This document shows, piece by piece, positions 53,797 through 62,789 of a stretch of DNA of 64,000 nt. Location of the stretch: the NCBI GenBank assembly GCA_023386635.1, contig JAEWJH010000024.1, forward strand, positions 41,306 through 105,305, given 5' to 3'. The notes under the pieces were generated by a model. It saw only the letters and a list, made by a program, of their open reading frames with translations, did no database searches and had not been told where the DNA came from. The position numbers and the translations under genes were made by a program. The DNA comes from Pseudomonadota bacterium. Its GTDB lineage: Bacteria > Pseudomonadota > Alphaproteobacteria > Rhizobiales > Xanthobacteraceae. Position 1 is the stretch's first letter, and each line of letters begins with the position of its first letter.

Positions 53797-54516
53797 ATGA
53801 CCGACCAGCACACCGCAAAGGCTTTCGACAGCGACCTTCAGGAACTCGGCCGACTTGTCGCCGAGATGGGCGGTCTCGCCGAAAAGGAGATCGCCGACGC
53901 CGTCGATGCGCTGGCGCGACGCGACACTGATTTGGCGCAGCGCGTTGCTGCGCTCGATGCCACCATCGATTCTCTGCAGCGCCAGATCGAGGACAAGGCG
54001 GTGCTGACCATCACGCGGCGGCAACCCATGGCGGTCGACCTTCGCGAGATCGTCGCGGCGCTGCGGCTCGCCAACGATCTCGAACGGATCGGCGATCTCG
54101 CCAAGAACATCGCCAAGCGTGTGATCGCGCTCAATGCCGATTTCCCGCCGCCCGCTCTCATTCGCGGCGTGGAGCACATGACCGAATTGGTGCTGGCGCA
54201 GCTCACCGCCGCGCTCGACAGCTTCGCCCGCCGCGACGTCGGCAAGGCAATGGAGGTCTGGCGCAACGACGCGGAGATCGACGCGGTCTGCACCTCCGTG
54301 TTCCGCGAGCTGTTGACTTATATGATGGAAGATCCGCGTAATATCTCGTTCTGTATCCATCTGCTGTTCTGTGCGAAGAACATCGAGCGGATGGGCGACC
54401 ATGCGACCAATATCGCGGAAACGGTGCATTATATGATCGAAGGCACTCCGATCATGGATCAGCGCCCGAAGGGCGACATCACGGCGGCGTTCTCGACGCC
54501 GCGCCGGACCGCATAA
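53797..54516 (+). CDS. phoU: Phosphate signalling protein PhoU
   Basis: A 239-residue helical protein with two PhoU repeats, each with a metal-binding helix (LRLANDLERIGDLAKNIAK; CAKNIERMGDHATNIAETV). It links the Pst transporter's state to PhoR and keeps the regulon off when phosphate is plentiful. Starts 13 bp after pstB. Confidence 0.95.
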   Translation: MTDQHTAKAFDSDLQELGRLVAEMGGLAEKEIADAVDALARRDTDLAQRVAALDATIDSLQRQIEDKAVLTITRRQPMAVDLREIVAALRLANDLERIGDLAKNIAKRVIALNADFPPPALIRGVEHMTELVLAQLTAALDSFARRDVGKAMEVWRNDAEIDAVCTSVFRELLTYMMEDPRNISFCIHLLFCAKNIERMGDHATNIAETVHYMIEGTPIMDQRPKGDITAAFSTPRRTA

Positions 54517-54536
54517 AGGATCGGGCCTGAGCCGGC

Positions 54537-54564
54537 GGTAGCGAGACGGTGGTAGCGAGACGAT
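54537..54564. repeat. 14-bp tandem duplication ending in the phoB start codon
   Basis: GGTAGCGAGACGGT followed by GGTAGCGAGACGAT (two differences at the end); the second copy includes the first two bases of the phoB ATG. Confidence 0.8.
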
Positions 54565-55264
54565 GGCAGCACGTATCCTGATCGTCGAGGACGAAGAGCC
54601 GCTGACGCTGCTGCTGCGCTACAATCTCGAGGCGGAAGGCTACGAGGTCGACGCCGCGGCGCGCGGCGATGACGCGCAATTACGCCTGCAGGAGACGACG
54701 CCCGATCTCGTCATCCTCGACTGGATGCTGCCTGGCCTCTCCGGTATCGAACTGTGCCGGCGGTTGCGGGCGCGGCCGGAAACAAAGACGCTGCCGATCA
54801 TCATGCTCACCGCGCGCGGCGAGGAGAGCGAGAAGGTGCGCGGGCTAGCGACCGGCGCCGACGATTACATGGTCAAGCCGTTCTCGGTGCCGGAACTGCT
54901 GGCGCGGGTGAAGGCGCTGCTGCGCCGTGCGAGCCCGGAGCGGGTCGCCTCGGTGCTGGCGGTGGGCGACATCGAGCTCGACCGCGACAAGAAGCGCGTC
55001 TCGCGCGCGAGCCGCCCGATCGATCTCGGGCCGACGGAGTATCGCCTGCTCGAATTCCTGATGGAGCGGCCCGGCCGCGTGTTCTCGCGCGCGCAACTGC
55101 TCGATAGCGTCTGGGGCAACGAGAGCTATATCGACGAGCGCACCGTCGACGTGCATGTCGGCCGGCTGCGCAAGGCGCTCAACCGCCCGAAGGAGAGCGA
55201 TCCGATCCGCACCGTGCGCGGCTCCGGTTACGCCATCGACGATCGGTTCGGGAAAGAGGATTGA
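54563..55264 (+). CDS. phoB: Phosphate regulon response regulator PhoB
   Basis: A 233-residue OmpR-type regulator: receiver with phospho-acceptor Asp53 (ILDWMLPG) and Lys in MVKPFSVPEL, then a winged helix (LGPTEYRLLEFLMERPGR, YIDERTVDVHVGRLRKAL). It binds Pho boxes such as that before pstS. No ribosome site better than GCGAGACG is visible, since the duplicated segment lies there. Confidence 0.95.
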   Translation: MAARILIVEDEEPLTLLLRYNLEAEGYEVDAAARGDDAQLRLQETTPDLVILDWMLPGLSGIELCRRLRARPETKTLPIIMLTARGEESEKVRGLATGADDYMVKPFSVPELLARVKALLRRASPERVASVLAVGDIELDRDKKRVSRASRPIDLGPTEYRLLEFLMERPGRVFSRAQLLDSVWGNESYIDERTVDVHVGRLRKALNRPKESDPIRTVRGSGYAIDDRFGKED

Positions 55265-55336
55265 GCCGGCAACCTTTCCGGCGTCATGCGCGGACGTGTG
55301 CCGGGCATCCGTGTTCTTTCGGGAGAAAATAGATGG

Positions 55337-55359
55337 ATTGCCGGGTCACGCCCGGCAAT
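55337..55359. repeat. Dispersed palindromic repeat, element A
   Basis: ATTGCCGGG, 5-base middle, CCCGGCAAT. Related to the element at 63684-63706 by the shared flanks TGGAT and GAC. Confidence 0.75.
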
Positions 55360-55393
55360 GACAGCGGAGGGAATTGCAGCATATTTCAGCGTC

Positions 55394-55430
55394 ATTCCGG
55401 GGCGCGGACGAATGTCCGCGAACCCGGAAT
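55394..55430. repeat. Dispersed palindromic repeat, element B
   Basis: A long hairpin: outer arms ATTCCGGG / CCCGGAAT and inner arms CGCGGAC / GTCCGCG around GAAT. Confidence 0.75.
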
Positions 55431-55462
55431 CCAGCTGCGCATATTGTCTTGATGTTTCTGGA

Positions 55463-55498
55463 TTCCGGATCGCCGCGCTGCTTGCGCGGCGTCCGGAA
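55463..55498. repeat. Dispersed palindromic repeat, element C
   Basis: Outer arms TTCCGGA / TCCGGAA and inner arms GCCGCGC / GCGCGGC. With elements A and B it fills the gap between phoB and gcrA; such palindromes are common between genes in Bradyrhizobium relatives. Confidence 0.7.
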
Positions 55499-55508
55499 AG
55501 ACCGGCTG

Positions 55509-56000
55509 TCAGCGGAACGGCCGGCGGTCGCGACGGCGGTCGGCGGCGGGCTGGTAGGCCACGCGCGAATGGTGCGTGCAGTAAACCCCGTCTTCCTTGG
55601 TCTGGCCGCCGCAGAAGAAGAAATCGGTGCTGCCCGGATCGCCGACCGGCCAGCGGCAGGTGGCGTCCGTGAGCTGCACCAGGGTGCGGCGCTGCTCCAG
55701 CGGAATGACGGCCTCGATCAGTTCCGGCTCGGCCTCGGCTTCGTAATCGTAGGCAAGGGCGGTGTTGCCGCGCACGGCCGGCCGCGACACCCGCACCATG
55801 TGCGAGGCGGGGCGGGCCTTTCGCGGCCGCGGGGCGGAGGAGGACGGGCTCTTGGCGCGGCCCGACAGGCCAAGGCGGTGAACCTTGCCGATCACAGCGT
55901 TGCGGGTGATGCCGCCCAACTCGCCGGCAATCTGGCTGGCGGAGAGCCCATCGGCCCATAGTTTCTTCAGAAGTTCGACCCGCTCATCGGTCCAGCTCAT
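55509..56000 (-). CDS. gcrA: Cell cycle regulator GcrA
   Basis: A 163-residue protein opening MSWTDERVELLKKLWADGLS, then QIAGELGGITRNAVIGKVHR, the GcrA helix-turn-helix that binds methylated GANTC sites and the sigma70 domain. The C-terminal part carries CRWPVGDPGSTDFFFCGGQ, the conserved sigma-contacting region. ATG 56000 is used; 56003 is one codon earlier with GAGGA closer than ideal. An alphaproteobacterial cell-cycle hub; here transcribed away from argD. Confidence 0.95.
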   Translation of the reverse strand: MSWTDERVELLKKLWADGLSASQIAGELGGITRNAVIGKVHRLGLSGRAKSPSSSAPRPRKARPASHMVRVSRPAVRGNTALAYDYEAEAEPELIEAVIPLEQRRTLVQLTDATCRWPVGDPGSTDFFFCGGQTKEDGVYCTHHSRVAYQPAADRRRDRRPFR

Positions 56001-56371
56001 CATGTGATCCTCTTGTGCGGCGCGGCGCGTCCGGTCGACAGAATCCAGCCCCGTCGTCTGACGCATAGTGCGTCCAACGCCTGCAACCCGAAATGGAACT
56101 AGGATCGTTTCGCTACGAGATATCGTGTCTAGCAGCGAAAAAACTACAATATGGCGCGACTCACGCGCAAGAGTCGCCCTGGTTCGTCCACATGTTCCAA
56201 GCGCTAAATGCAGTGGAATCCACAGTTGAGTCGTTTTTGAGTCCGTTTCGACCCCGACTTTTGTGCACTGCCACCGTGTGTTGACCAGGGGGGTGTCCCC
56301 CCGTAAAATATGAAAACGTGCCGCCCCGGGGCGGCACATTCCATTTTGTGCTGACATTTCCGAGGTTTGTC
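56001..56371. promoter_or_regulatory. Divergent gcrA/argD control region with clustered GANTC sites
   Basis: About 370 bp. GANTC methylation sites occur at 56041, 56158, 56171, 56216, 56228 and 56239, five of them within 86 bp. The region 56101-56155 is AT-rich and suited to promoters. Confidence 0.6.
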
Positions 56372-57583
56372 GTGGTCTCCCAGGCCGCTTCTCATGTGCT
56401 GCCGACCTATGCGCGCGTCGATCTCGCTTTCGAGCGGGGAGAGGGTGCGTGGCTGACCGCGACCAATGGCGACCGTTATCTCGATTTCACCAGCGGCGTT
56501 GCGGTGAATGCGCTTGGCCATGCGCATCCGCATCTGGTCGCCGCGCTGACCGAGCAGGCGCAGAAACTCTGGCACGTCTCCAACCTCTACCGCATCCCGC
56601 AGGGTGAGCGGCTGGCGGCCCGGCTGTGCGAGCACAGCTTCGCCGATACGGTGTTCTTCACCAATTCCGGCGCCGAGGCGATGGAAGCCTGCATCAAGAT
56701 GGCGCGGAAATATCAGGCGGTGAGCGGCCATCCGGAGCGCTACCGGATCATCACGTTCGAAGGCGCGTTCCACGGGCGCACGCTGGCGACCATCGCCGCC
56801 GGTGGTCAGAAGAAATATCTCGAAGGCTTCGGCCCGCCGGTCGAAGGCTTCGACCAGGTGCCGTTTGGCGATCTCGACGCGGTCAAACGCGCGATCACGC
56901 CGGAGACCGGCGCGATCCTGGTCGAGCCGGTGCAGGGCGAGGGCGGCGTGCGCGTGTTCGCGCCGGAGTTCCTGCGGGCGCTGCGCGAGCTGTGCGACAA
57001 GCATGGTCTGCTGCTGGTGTTCGATGAGGTGCAGACCGGCATCGGCCGCACCGGCGATCTGTTCGCTTATGAACACACCGGCGTCACGCCCGACATCATG
57101 GGCATCGCCAAGGCGATCGGCGGCGGCTTTCCGCTCGGCGCCTGCCTCGCCACCGCGGAGGCGGCGAAGGGCATGACGGCGGGCACACACGGCTCGACCT
57201 TCGGCGGCAATCCGCTGGCGACCACGGTCGGCAATGCCGTGCTCGACGTGGTGCTGGAGCCGGGCTTCATCGACCGCGTGCGGCACATGAGCCTGCTGCT
57301 CAAGCAGCGGCTCGCGGAATTGCGCGACCGTTTCCCCTCGGTGATCTCGGAAGTTCGCGGCGAGGGGCTGCTGATCGGCCTGCGCGCGGTGCCGCCGGCA
57401 GCGTCGCTGGTCGATGAACTGCGGGCGGAGAAGATGATCACCGTCGGCGCCGGCGACAATGTCGTGCGGCTGTTGCCGCCCCTCACCGTCACCGAGGCCG
57501 ATATCGGCGAAGCGGTGGCGCGGATAGAGCGGGCCTGCGCGCGGCTCGCCAAAGCCGCGAAGTCGGAGGCCGCTGCATCATGA
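56372..57583 (+). CDS. argD: Acetylornithine aminotransferase
   Basis: A 403-residue PLP enzyme of arginine synthesis, exchanging amino groups between acetylornithine and 2-oxoglutarate. Start at GTG 56372 with GAGG 7 bases upstream; 18 further upstream codons are shadow. Motifs: [49 protein letters not shown] and the PLP lysine Lys247 in [14 protein letters not shown]. Overlaps argF by 4 bp (ATGA). Confidence 0.95.
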   Translation: MVSQAASHVLPTYARVDLAFERGEGAWLTATNGDRYLDFTSGVAVNALGHAHPHLVAALTEQAQKLWHVSNLYRIPQGERLAARLCEHSFADTVFFTNSGAEAMEACIKMARKYQAVSGHPERYRIITFEGAFHGRTLATIAAGGQKKYLEGFGPPVEGFDQVPFGDLDAVKRAITPETGAILVEPVQGEGGVRVFAPEFLRALRELCDKHGLLLVFDEVQTGIGRTGDLFAYEHTGVTPDIMGIAKAIGGGFPLGACLATAEAAKGMTAGTHGSTFGGNPLATTVGNAVLDVVLEPGFIDRVRHMSLLLKQRLAELRDRFPSVISEVRGEGLLIGLRAVPPAASLVDELRAEKMITVGAGDNVVRLLPPLTVTEADIGEAVARIERACARLAKAAKSEAAAS

Positions 57584-58527
57584 CCGCATCCCCGCCCCGG
57601 CACTTCCTCGATCTCGACGAGATCTCCAAGGACGAACTGCGCAAGATTATCGATGCCAGCCGCGCCATGAAGGCGACCTTCAAGGCGACGCACAAAGCGG
57701 GCGGCGTCGTCGCGCCGCTGGTGGCCGGCAAGACGCTGGCGATGATCTTCGACAAGCCCTCGACACGTACCCGCGTCTCGTTCGATGTCGGCATGCGCCA
57801 GCTCGGCGGCGAAGCGATGCTGCTGACCGGGCAGGAGATGCAGCTCGGCCGCGGCGAGACGCTGGCGGACACCGCGCGGGTGCTCTCGCGCTATGTCGAC
57901 GTCATCATGATCCGCATCCTCGATCCGAACGCGCTGGAGGAACTGGCGCGGCACGCCACCGTGCCGGTGATCAACGGGCTGACGCGCCGCTCGCATCCCT
58001 GCCAGGTGATGGCGGATGTAATGACCTTCGAGGAACATCGCGGCCCGATCCGCGGCAAGACGATCGCCTGGACCGGCGACGCCAACAACGTGCTGGCTTC
58101 TTGGGTGCATGCGGCCAAGCAGTTCGATTTCAATCTGCGCGTCGCGACGCCGCCGGAACTCAAGCCGAAGAAATGGCTGATGGACTGGATCAAGACCTCC
58201 GGCGTCAATGTCGAGGTCGGTCGCGATCCCGAGGCCGCTGTGAAGAACGCCGACTGCGTCGTCACCGACACCTGGGTGTCCATGGGCGACCGCGAGGCCG
58301 CTTCGCTCCGGCACAATCTGCTGCAACAGTATCAGGTCAACGCGCAACTCATGGCCAAAGCCAGGCCGGACGCGCTGTTCATGCACTGTCTGCCGGCGCA
58401 TCGCGGCGAGGAGGTCACCGACGAGGTGATCGACGGGCCGCAGTCGGTGGTGTTCGACGAGGCGGAAAACCGGCTGCATGCGCAGAAGGGCATCCTCGGC
58501 TGGTGCCTGCACGCCAAAGGTTTCTGA
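57580..58527 (+). CDS. argF: Ornithine carbamoyltransferase
   Basis: A 315-residue enzyme joining carbamoyl phosphate to ornithine to give citrulline. Carbamoyl-phosphate site [13 protein letters not shown] and HPCQVMADV; ornithine side DTWVSMG and [12 protein letters not shown]. Coupled to argD. Its last codons lie in the first unit of a tandem repeat. Confidence 0.96.
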   Translation: MTASPPRHFLDLDEISKDELRKIIDASRAMKATFKATHKAGGVVAPLVAGKTLAMIFDKPSTRTRVSFDVGMRQLGGEAMLLTGQEMQLGRGETLADTARVLSRYVDVIMIRILDPNALEELARHATVPVINGLTRRSHPCQVMADVMTFEEHRGPIRGKTIAWTGDANNVLASWVHAAKQFDFNLRVATPPELKPKKWLMDWIKTSGVNVEVGRDPEAAVKNADCVVTDTWVSMGDREAASLRHNLLQQYQVNAQLMAKARPDALFMHCLPAHRGEEVTDEVIDGPQSVVFDEAENRLHAQKGILGWCLHAKGF

Positions 58528-58585
58528 GATTGGGTTTCTGAGAATTGGGTTTCTGAGAATTGGGTTTTTGAGAACTGGATTTCTG
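58521..58585. repeat. Tandem repeat at the argF 3' end, 15-bp unit, four copies
   Basis: TTTCTGAGATTGGG, TTTCTGAGAATTGGG, TTTCTGAGAATTGGG and TTTTTGAGAACTGGA, followed by a partial copy. The argF stop is the TGA of the first copy, so each copy carries another in-frame stop. Confidence 0.9.
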
Positions 58586-58659
58586 AGCGGTTCTGAGAGG
58601 CAAGCGGGGCAGGCCCGCCGGGCCTCGCATTTGCGATGTGCCGCTCTACATAAGGGGCC

Positions 58660-59706
58660 ATGAAAGTCTCCACCCCCATGACCTCCGCGAAAACCCCCGC
58701 AACCTCCGCCATCCCGACCCGCGCTCCGGCGGCGCAGTCCGTCGACGACATCGTGCTGCCGTTCGAGGTGTCGGCGCTCGACGTGCGCGGCCGCATCGTC
58801 CGGCTCGGGCCGGCGGTCGATGCCATTCTGGAAAAACACGATTATCCGCTGCCGGTGGCGAAGCTGACGGCGGAAGCCATCGTGCTCGCCGTCATGCTCG
58901 GCTCCGCCTTGAAATTCGATGGCCGCTTCATCCTGCAGACCCGCTCGGACGGGCCGGTCAGCATGCTCGTCGTCGATTACACGACGCCGGGGCATGTCCG
59001 CGCCTGCGCGCGGTTCGACCATGCGCGCGTCGAGCAGGCGATCAAGGACGGCAAGACCAGTCCCGGTGACATGATGGGCGAGGGGCATCTGGCGATGACC
59101 GTCGACCAGGGCGCCAACACCAACCGCTATCAGGGCCTCGTGCAACTCACCGGCGCCGGTCTCGAAGCGGCGGCGCATGAATACTTCCTGCGCTCCGAGC
59201 AGATCCCGACGCGCGTCCGCCTTGCGGTCGCCGAGGAATTGCGCGCGGGCGAGGGCGGCGCGACCCATCGCTGGCGCGCCGGCGGCATCATGCTGCAATT
59301 CCTGCCCAAGGCGTCCGAGCGCGCGCATCAGGATCTCGATCCGGGCGATCTGCCCGAGGGCGCGACCGCGCATGTGGCGGCCGAGGATGAAGCGTGGATC
59401 GAAGGCCGCGCGCTGGTCGACACCGTCGAGGATCTCGAACTGATCGACCCCGATCTGTCGAGCGAGCGGCTCGCGTTCCGGCTGTTCAACGAGCGCGGCG
59501 TGCGCGTGTTCGACCAGCAGGCGGTCGATGCGAAGTGCTCGTGCTCGCGCGACGCGGTCGAGACGATGCTGAAAAGCTTCCCGCAGGACGACCGCGACCA
59601 CATGGTCGAGGACGGACGGATCAAGGTGACCTGCGAATTCTGCAGCACCGACTATCTGTTCCAGCCGGCCGAAGTCGGCGCCAATGTCGGAGCCAATCCC
59701 GGGTGA
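58660..59706 (+). CDS. hslO: Redox-regulated chaperone Hsp33
   Basis: A 348-residue cytoplasmic holdase switched on by oxidation. The C-terminal zinc switch has Cys293, Cys295 (KCSCSRDAV) and Cys325, Cys328 (CEFC). N-terminal core includes VLPFEVSALDVRGRIVRLG. ATG 58660; 58678 is possible. The protein ends in a 4-residue duplication (VGANVGAN) from a 12-bp tandem repeat. Confidence 0.95.
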   Translation: MKVSTPMTSAKTPATSAIPTRAPAAQSVDDIVLPFEVSALDVRGRIVRLGPAVDAILEKHDYPLPVAKLTAEAIVLAVMLGSALKFDGRFILQTRSDGPVSMLVVDYTTPGHVRACARFDHARVEQAIKDGKTSPGDMMGEGHLAMTVDQGANTNRYQGLVQLTGAGLEAAAHEYFLRSEQIPTRVRLAVAEELRAGEGGATHRWRAGGIMLQFLPKASERAHQDLDPGDLPEGATAHVAAEDEAWIEGRALVDTVEDLELIDPDLSSERLAFRLFNERGVRVFDQQAVDAKCSCSRDAVETMLKSFPQDDRDHMVEDGRIKVTCEFCSTDYLFQPAEVGANVGANPG

Positions 59707-60419
59707 TCGCGCGCACCGCCATCGTCGCAATGTTGACGCTGGCGGCGATCGCACCGGCGGCCGCGCAAAGCTGCCCCGAGCCGCTCGCCTCGGCGCGCCG
59801 TCTCGCGCTGGTGACGGCGACGGACATGACCACGTCGCAGGCGACCCTGCGGCTTTATGAGCGCGCCGCGCCCGGCGCGCCGTGGCGCGCCGTCGCTTCG
59901 GCGGAGCCGGCGCTGATCGGCAAGACCGGCATGGCGTGGTCGCTGTTTTTCCGCACGCTGGCGCGGCATGGCGAGCCGGTGAAAACCGAAGGCGACAAGC
60001 GCGCGCCCGCCGGCTTCTACCGCATCGGCGGCGCGTTCGGCTTCGGCGCCGATCCTCGTCCCGGCTATACCCGCATCGCCGAGGGCATGACCTGCGTCGA
60101 CGATCCGGCATCGGCGCAGTACAACCGCATCACCACGCGCAGCGCGGTGGGGAATGCGGTGAGCGGCGAGAATATGTGGCGTGTGCCGGAATATCGCCGC
60201 GGCCTGTTCGTCGATTATCCGACCGATCGCCGCGCCCGCGCCGGCTCCTGCATCTTCATCCATCTGCGCGTGCCAGGAAAAGCCGGAACCGGCGGCTGCG
60301 TCGCGCTGCCGGATGCGCGGCTCGCGGCCTTGCAGGATTTCGCGGCGCCGGGCGCGGTGCTGGGCATCGTGCCGCAGCAGGCGCTGTCGCGGCTTGCCGC
60401 GTGTCTGCCGGCTAATTGA
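59703..60419 (+). CDS. L,D-transpeptidase (YkuD)-like exported protein
   Basis: A 238-residue protein starting at GTG 59703, overlapping the hslO stop. Signal peptide (about 1-21, to AAAQ), then a YkuD-type core: KRAPAGFYRIGGAFGFG and the catalytic pattern His187 (IFIHLR) and Cys199 (GTGGCVALP). Such enzymes cross-link or anchor to peptidoglycan; here the usual SxGC is GGC, as in a distinct subgroup. Converges with apaG, overlapping 8 bp. Confidence 0.85.
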   Translation: MIARTAIVAMLTLAAIAPAAAQSCPEPLASARRLALVTATDMTTSQATLRLYERAAPGAPWRAVASAEPALIGKTGMAWSLFFRTLARHGEPVKTEGDKRAPAGFYRIGGAFGFGADPRPGYTRIAEGMTCVDDPASAQYNRITTRSAVGNAVSGENMWRVPEYRRGLFVDYPTDRRARAGSCIFIHLRVPGKAGTGGCVALPDARLAALQDFAAPGAVLGIVPQQALSRLAACLPAN

Positions 60420-60804
60420 GCGAGCGCTTGACCAGATTGCTGTCGAGCGAGAACGCGGGAATCTCGATGTCGAACGGCTCGCCCGCATCGGTGATCATGC
60501 CGTAGCTCCCGGCCATGAAGCCGGACGGCGTCGTCAGCGGCACGCCGCTGGTATATTCGAACGACTTGCCGGGTTCGAGCACCGGTTCCTCGCCGACCAC
60601 GCCGGCGCCCCGCACCTCCTGCAACTTGCCGTTGGCATCGGTGATGCGCCAGTGCCGGGTCTTGAGCTGCACGGTTTCCTCGCCGCGATTGGCGATGTCG
60701 ATCGTATAGGCCCAGAAGAAATAATTTTCGCCCGGCGACGATCGGTCCGCGAGGTAGCGGGGGGTGACGGTGACCTCGATATTGCGGGTAACGGCGCGGT
60801 ACAT
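60412..60804 (-). CDS. apaG: ApaG protein
   Basis: A 130-residue fibronectin-like protein with the family core: YLADRSSPGENYFFWAYTID, WRITDANGKLQEVRGAGVVG and PSGFMAGSYGM. ATG 60804 (MYRAVTRNIEV) is the family's usual start. Function not settled; it accompanies many conserved operons in proteobacteria. Confidence 0.93.
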   Translation of the reverse strand: MYRAVTRNIEVTVTPRYLADRSSPGENYFFWAYTIDIANRGEETVQLKTRHWRITDANGKLQEVRGAGVVGEEPVLEPGKSFEYTSGVPLTTPSGFMAGSYGMITDAGEPFDIEIPAFSLDSNLVKRSLN

Positions 60805-60842
60805 GATAGTGCTCTGTGCCCGATGTATCACCGAATCCGCCG

Positions 60843-62024
60843 ATGAAGGAAGCCCGGATCACAGCGCCCCATCTGGCGGCAGAGCGCGACCTGCGGCTGG
60901 ACCTGTTCCGTGGCATCGCGCTGTGGCTGATTTTTCTCGACCATATTCCGTCGAATATCGTCAACTGGGTGACGCTGCGCAATTACGGCTTCAGCGACGC
61001 GACCGAGATTTTCGTCTTCATCTCCGGCTACACGGCCGCCTTCGTGTACGGCCGGGCGATGCGCGAGCGCGGCTTCGTGGTGGCGACGGCGCGGGTGCTC
61101 AAGCGCACCTGGCAGATCTATGTGGCGCACATTTTCCTGTTCGCGATCTATCTCGCCGAGATTTCCTATATCGCGCAGAGCTTCGATAACCCGCTCTACG
61201 GCGAAGAGATGGGAATTCTCGATTTCCTCAAGCAGCCCGACGTGACGATCATGCAGGCGCTGCTGCTCAAGTTCAAACCCGTCAACATGGACGTGCTGCC
61301 GCTCTATATCGTCCTGCTCGGCTTTTTCCCGCCGGTGCTGTGGCTGCTCATCCGCAACGCCTCGCTCGCCTTGATCGCATCCGGCGTTCTGTATGCGCTG
61401 ATGTGGAAACTGGGCTGGAATTTCCCCGCTTATCCGGACGGGCACTGGGCGTTCAATCCGCTGGCGTGGCAGCTGATCTTCGTGCTCGGCGCGTGGTTCG
61501 CGCTCGGCGGCGCGGAGCGCCTGTCGCGCTTCGTCACCTCGCGCGTCACGGTGACACTGGCGGCGATCTATCTGCTGCTGTGTCTCGGCGTGGTGATGAC
61601 CTGGTATATGCCGCGGCTCGCCTTCCTGGTTCCGCGCGTCGTCGCCGAGGTGATCTATCCGATCGACAAGACCAATCTCGACGTGCTGCGGCTGCTGCAC
61701 TTCCTCGCGCTGGCGGTGATCATCGTGAACCTGGTGCCGCGCCACTGGCAGGGCATCAAGTCCTGGGTGTTTCGCCCGGCGATCGTCTGCGGGCAGCATT
61801 CGCTGGAAATCTTCTGTTTCGGCGTCTTCCTGTCGTTCGCCGCGCATTTCGTGCTGACCGAAATCTCCAGCCGCGTGCCGGCGCAGATATTGTGCAGCGC
61901 AATCGGCGTGGTGATCATGGTTGCAGTGGCCGAGGTGCTGGCGTGGTATAAGAAAATCGATCGGAAGGGATCGGGGCCGCGCTCGCCACTCGCGCAGGCT
62001 GATCTTGCTGGGGGCGGAGGATGA
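60843..62024 (+). CDS. opgC: OpgC-type membrane acyltransferase
   Basis: A 393-residue inner-membrane protein with about ten hydrophobic segments. RDLRLDLFRGIALWLIFLDH near the start, and FSDATEIFVFISGYTAAFVY after it, are hallmarks of the OpgC family, which succinylates periplasmic glucans. ATG 60843 is preferred; GTG 60816 is possible. Overlaps the first SGNH gene by 4 bp, so the three genes form an operon. Confidence 0.9.
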   Translation: MKEARITAPHLAAERDLRLDLFRGIALWLIFLDHIPSNIVNWVTLRNYGFSDATEIFVFISGYTAAFVYGRAMRERGFVVATARVLKRTWQIYVAHIFLFAIYLAEISYIAQSFDNPLYGEEMGILDFLKQPDVTIMQALLLKFKPVNMDVLPLYIVLLGFFPPVLWLLIRNASLALIASGVLYALMWKLGWNFPAYPDGHWAFNPLAWQLIFVLGAWFALGGAERLSRFVTSRVTVTLAAIYLLLCLGVVMTWYMPRLAFLVPRVVAEVIYPIDKTNLDVLRLLHFLALAVIIVNLVPRHWQGIKSWVFRPAIVCGQHSLEIFCFGVFLSFAAHFVLTEISSRVPAQILCSAIGVVIMVAVAEVLAWYKKIDRKGSGPRSPLAQADLAGGGG

Positions 62025-62773
62025 GGGCGCTGATCGCAGTCCTGTTCGTCGCGATAAGCGGCGGGCTGGCGCTGGCGGAAACGCCGGCCAACTGTCGCGT
62101 GGCCGAATCCCAGCTGGAAAACTCGTTCCCGCTGCCGATGGTCGAGAAGGCCATCGTGGCGAAGAACCTGACCATTCTGGTCGCCGGGTCGGGCTCGTCG
62201 CAGCTTCCGGGCCAGAACGGCGCGTCGCGCTCCTATCCCGCGCGGCTGCAAAATGCGCTGTCGCAGAAGCTGCCGGGGGTCACGGTCAAGGTCAGGACCG
62301 ACGTGAAGTCCGGCCGCACGGCGCGGGACATGCTGCCGTCGCTCAAGGCCTCCCTCGCCGAGCAGAAGCCGACCCTGCTGGTCTGGCAGACCGGCACCGT
62401 CGATGCGGTCCGGATCGCCAGTCCGGACGAATACAGCGTCGCCCTGACCACGGGGGTGGAGGCCGCCAAGGCGCAGGGCAGCGATGTCGTGCTGATGAAC
62501 ATGCAATACAGCCCCCGCACCGAATCCATGATCGCGCTCGGAAACTATGCAGAATCAATGCGTTGGGTGGCGCTCCAGTACGAAATCCCGCTATTCGACA
62601 GATTTCACGTCATGAAAACGTGGAATGAGCTGGGCACCTTCGATCTTTATAGCGACACGAAAAAGATGGACACGGCCGAACGCGTCCACGATTGTATCGG
62701 GTGGCTGTTGGCCGACCTGATCATTGGGGCGGCTCAACCCGGTGGCGCTACGCCGCCGATCGACGTCAAATGA
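62021..62773 (+). CDS. SGNH-type hydrolase, first copy
   Basis: A 250-residue exported protein: signal peptide (about 1-20, to ALAE) and an SGNH esterase fold with the first block LTILVAGSGSSQ and a third block LLVWQTGTVDAV. The block V end shows only ERVHDC in place of DxxH, so activity is uncertain. With OpgC and the second copy it likely acts on acyl groups of periplasmic or surface glycans. Confidence 0.8.
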   Translation: MRALIAVLFVAISGGLALAETPANCRVAESQLENSFPLPMVEKAIVAKNLTILVAGSGSSQLPGQNGASRSYPARLQNALSQKLPGVTVKVRTDVKSGRTARDMLPSLKASLAEQKPTLLVWQTGTVDAVRIASPDEYSVALTTGVEAAKAQGSDVVLMNMQYSPRTESMIALGNYAESMRWVALQYEIPLFDRFHVMKTWNELGTFDLYSDTKKMDTAERVHDCIGWLLADLIIGAAQPGGATPPIDVK

Positions 62774-62789
62774 GAGCGGGATTGAAATC

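Noticed and set aside
58521..58585. Possible CRISPR-like array
   Set aside because: The unit is only 15 bp and contiguous with no spacers, so it is a simple tandem repeat.
57067..60111. 1014-codon open frame on the minus strand
   Set aside because: Antisense to argD, argF and hslO, which are unmistakable; the translation is Arg/His-rich and without domains, as expected for the shadow frame of GC-rich genes.
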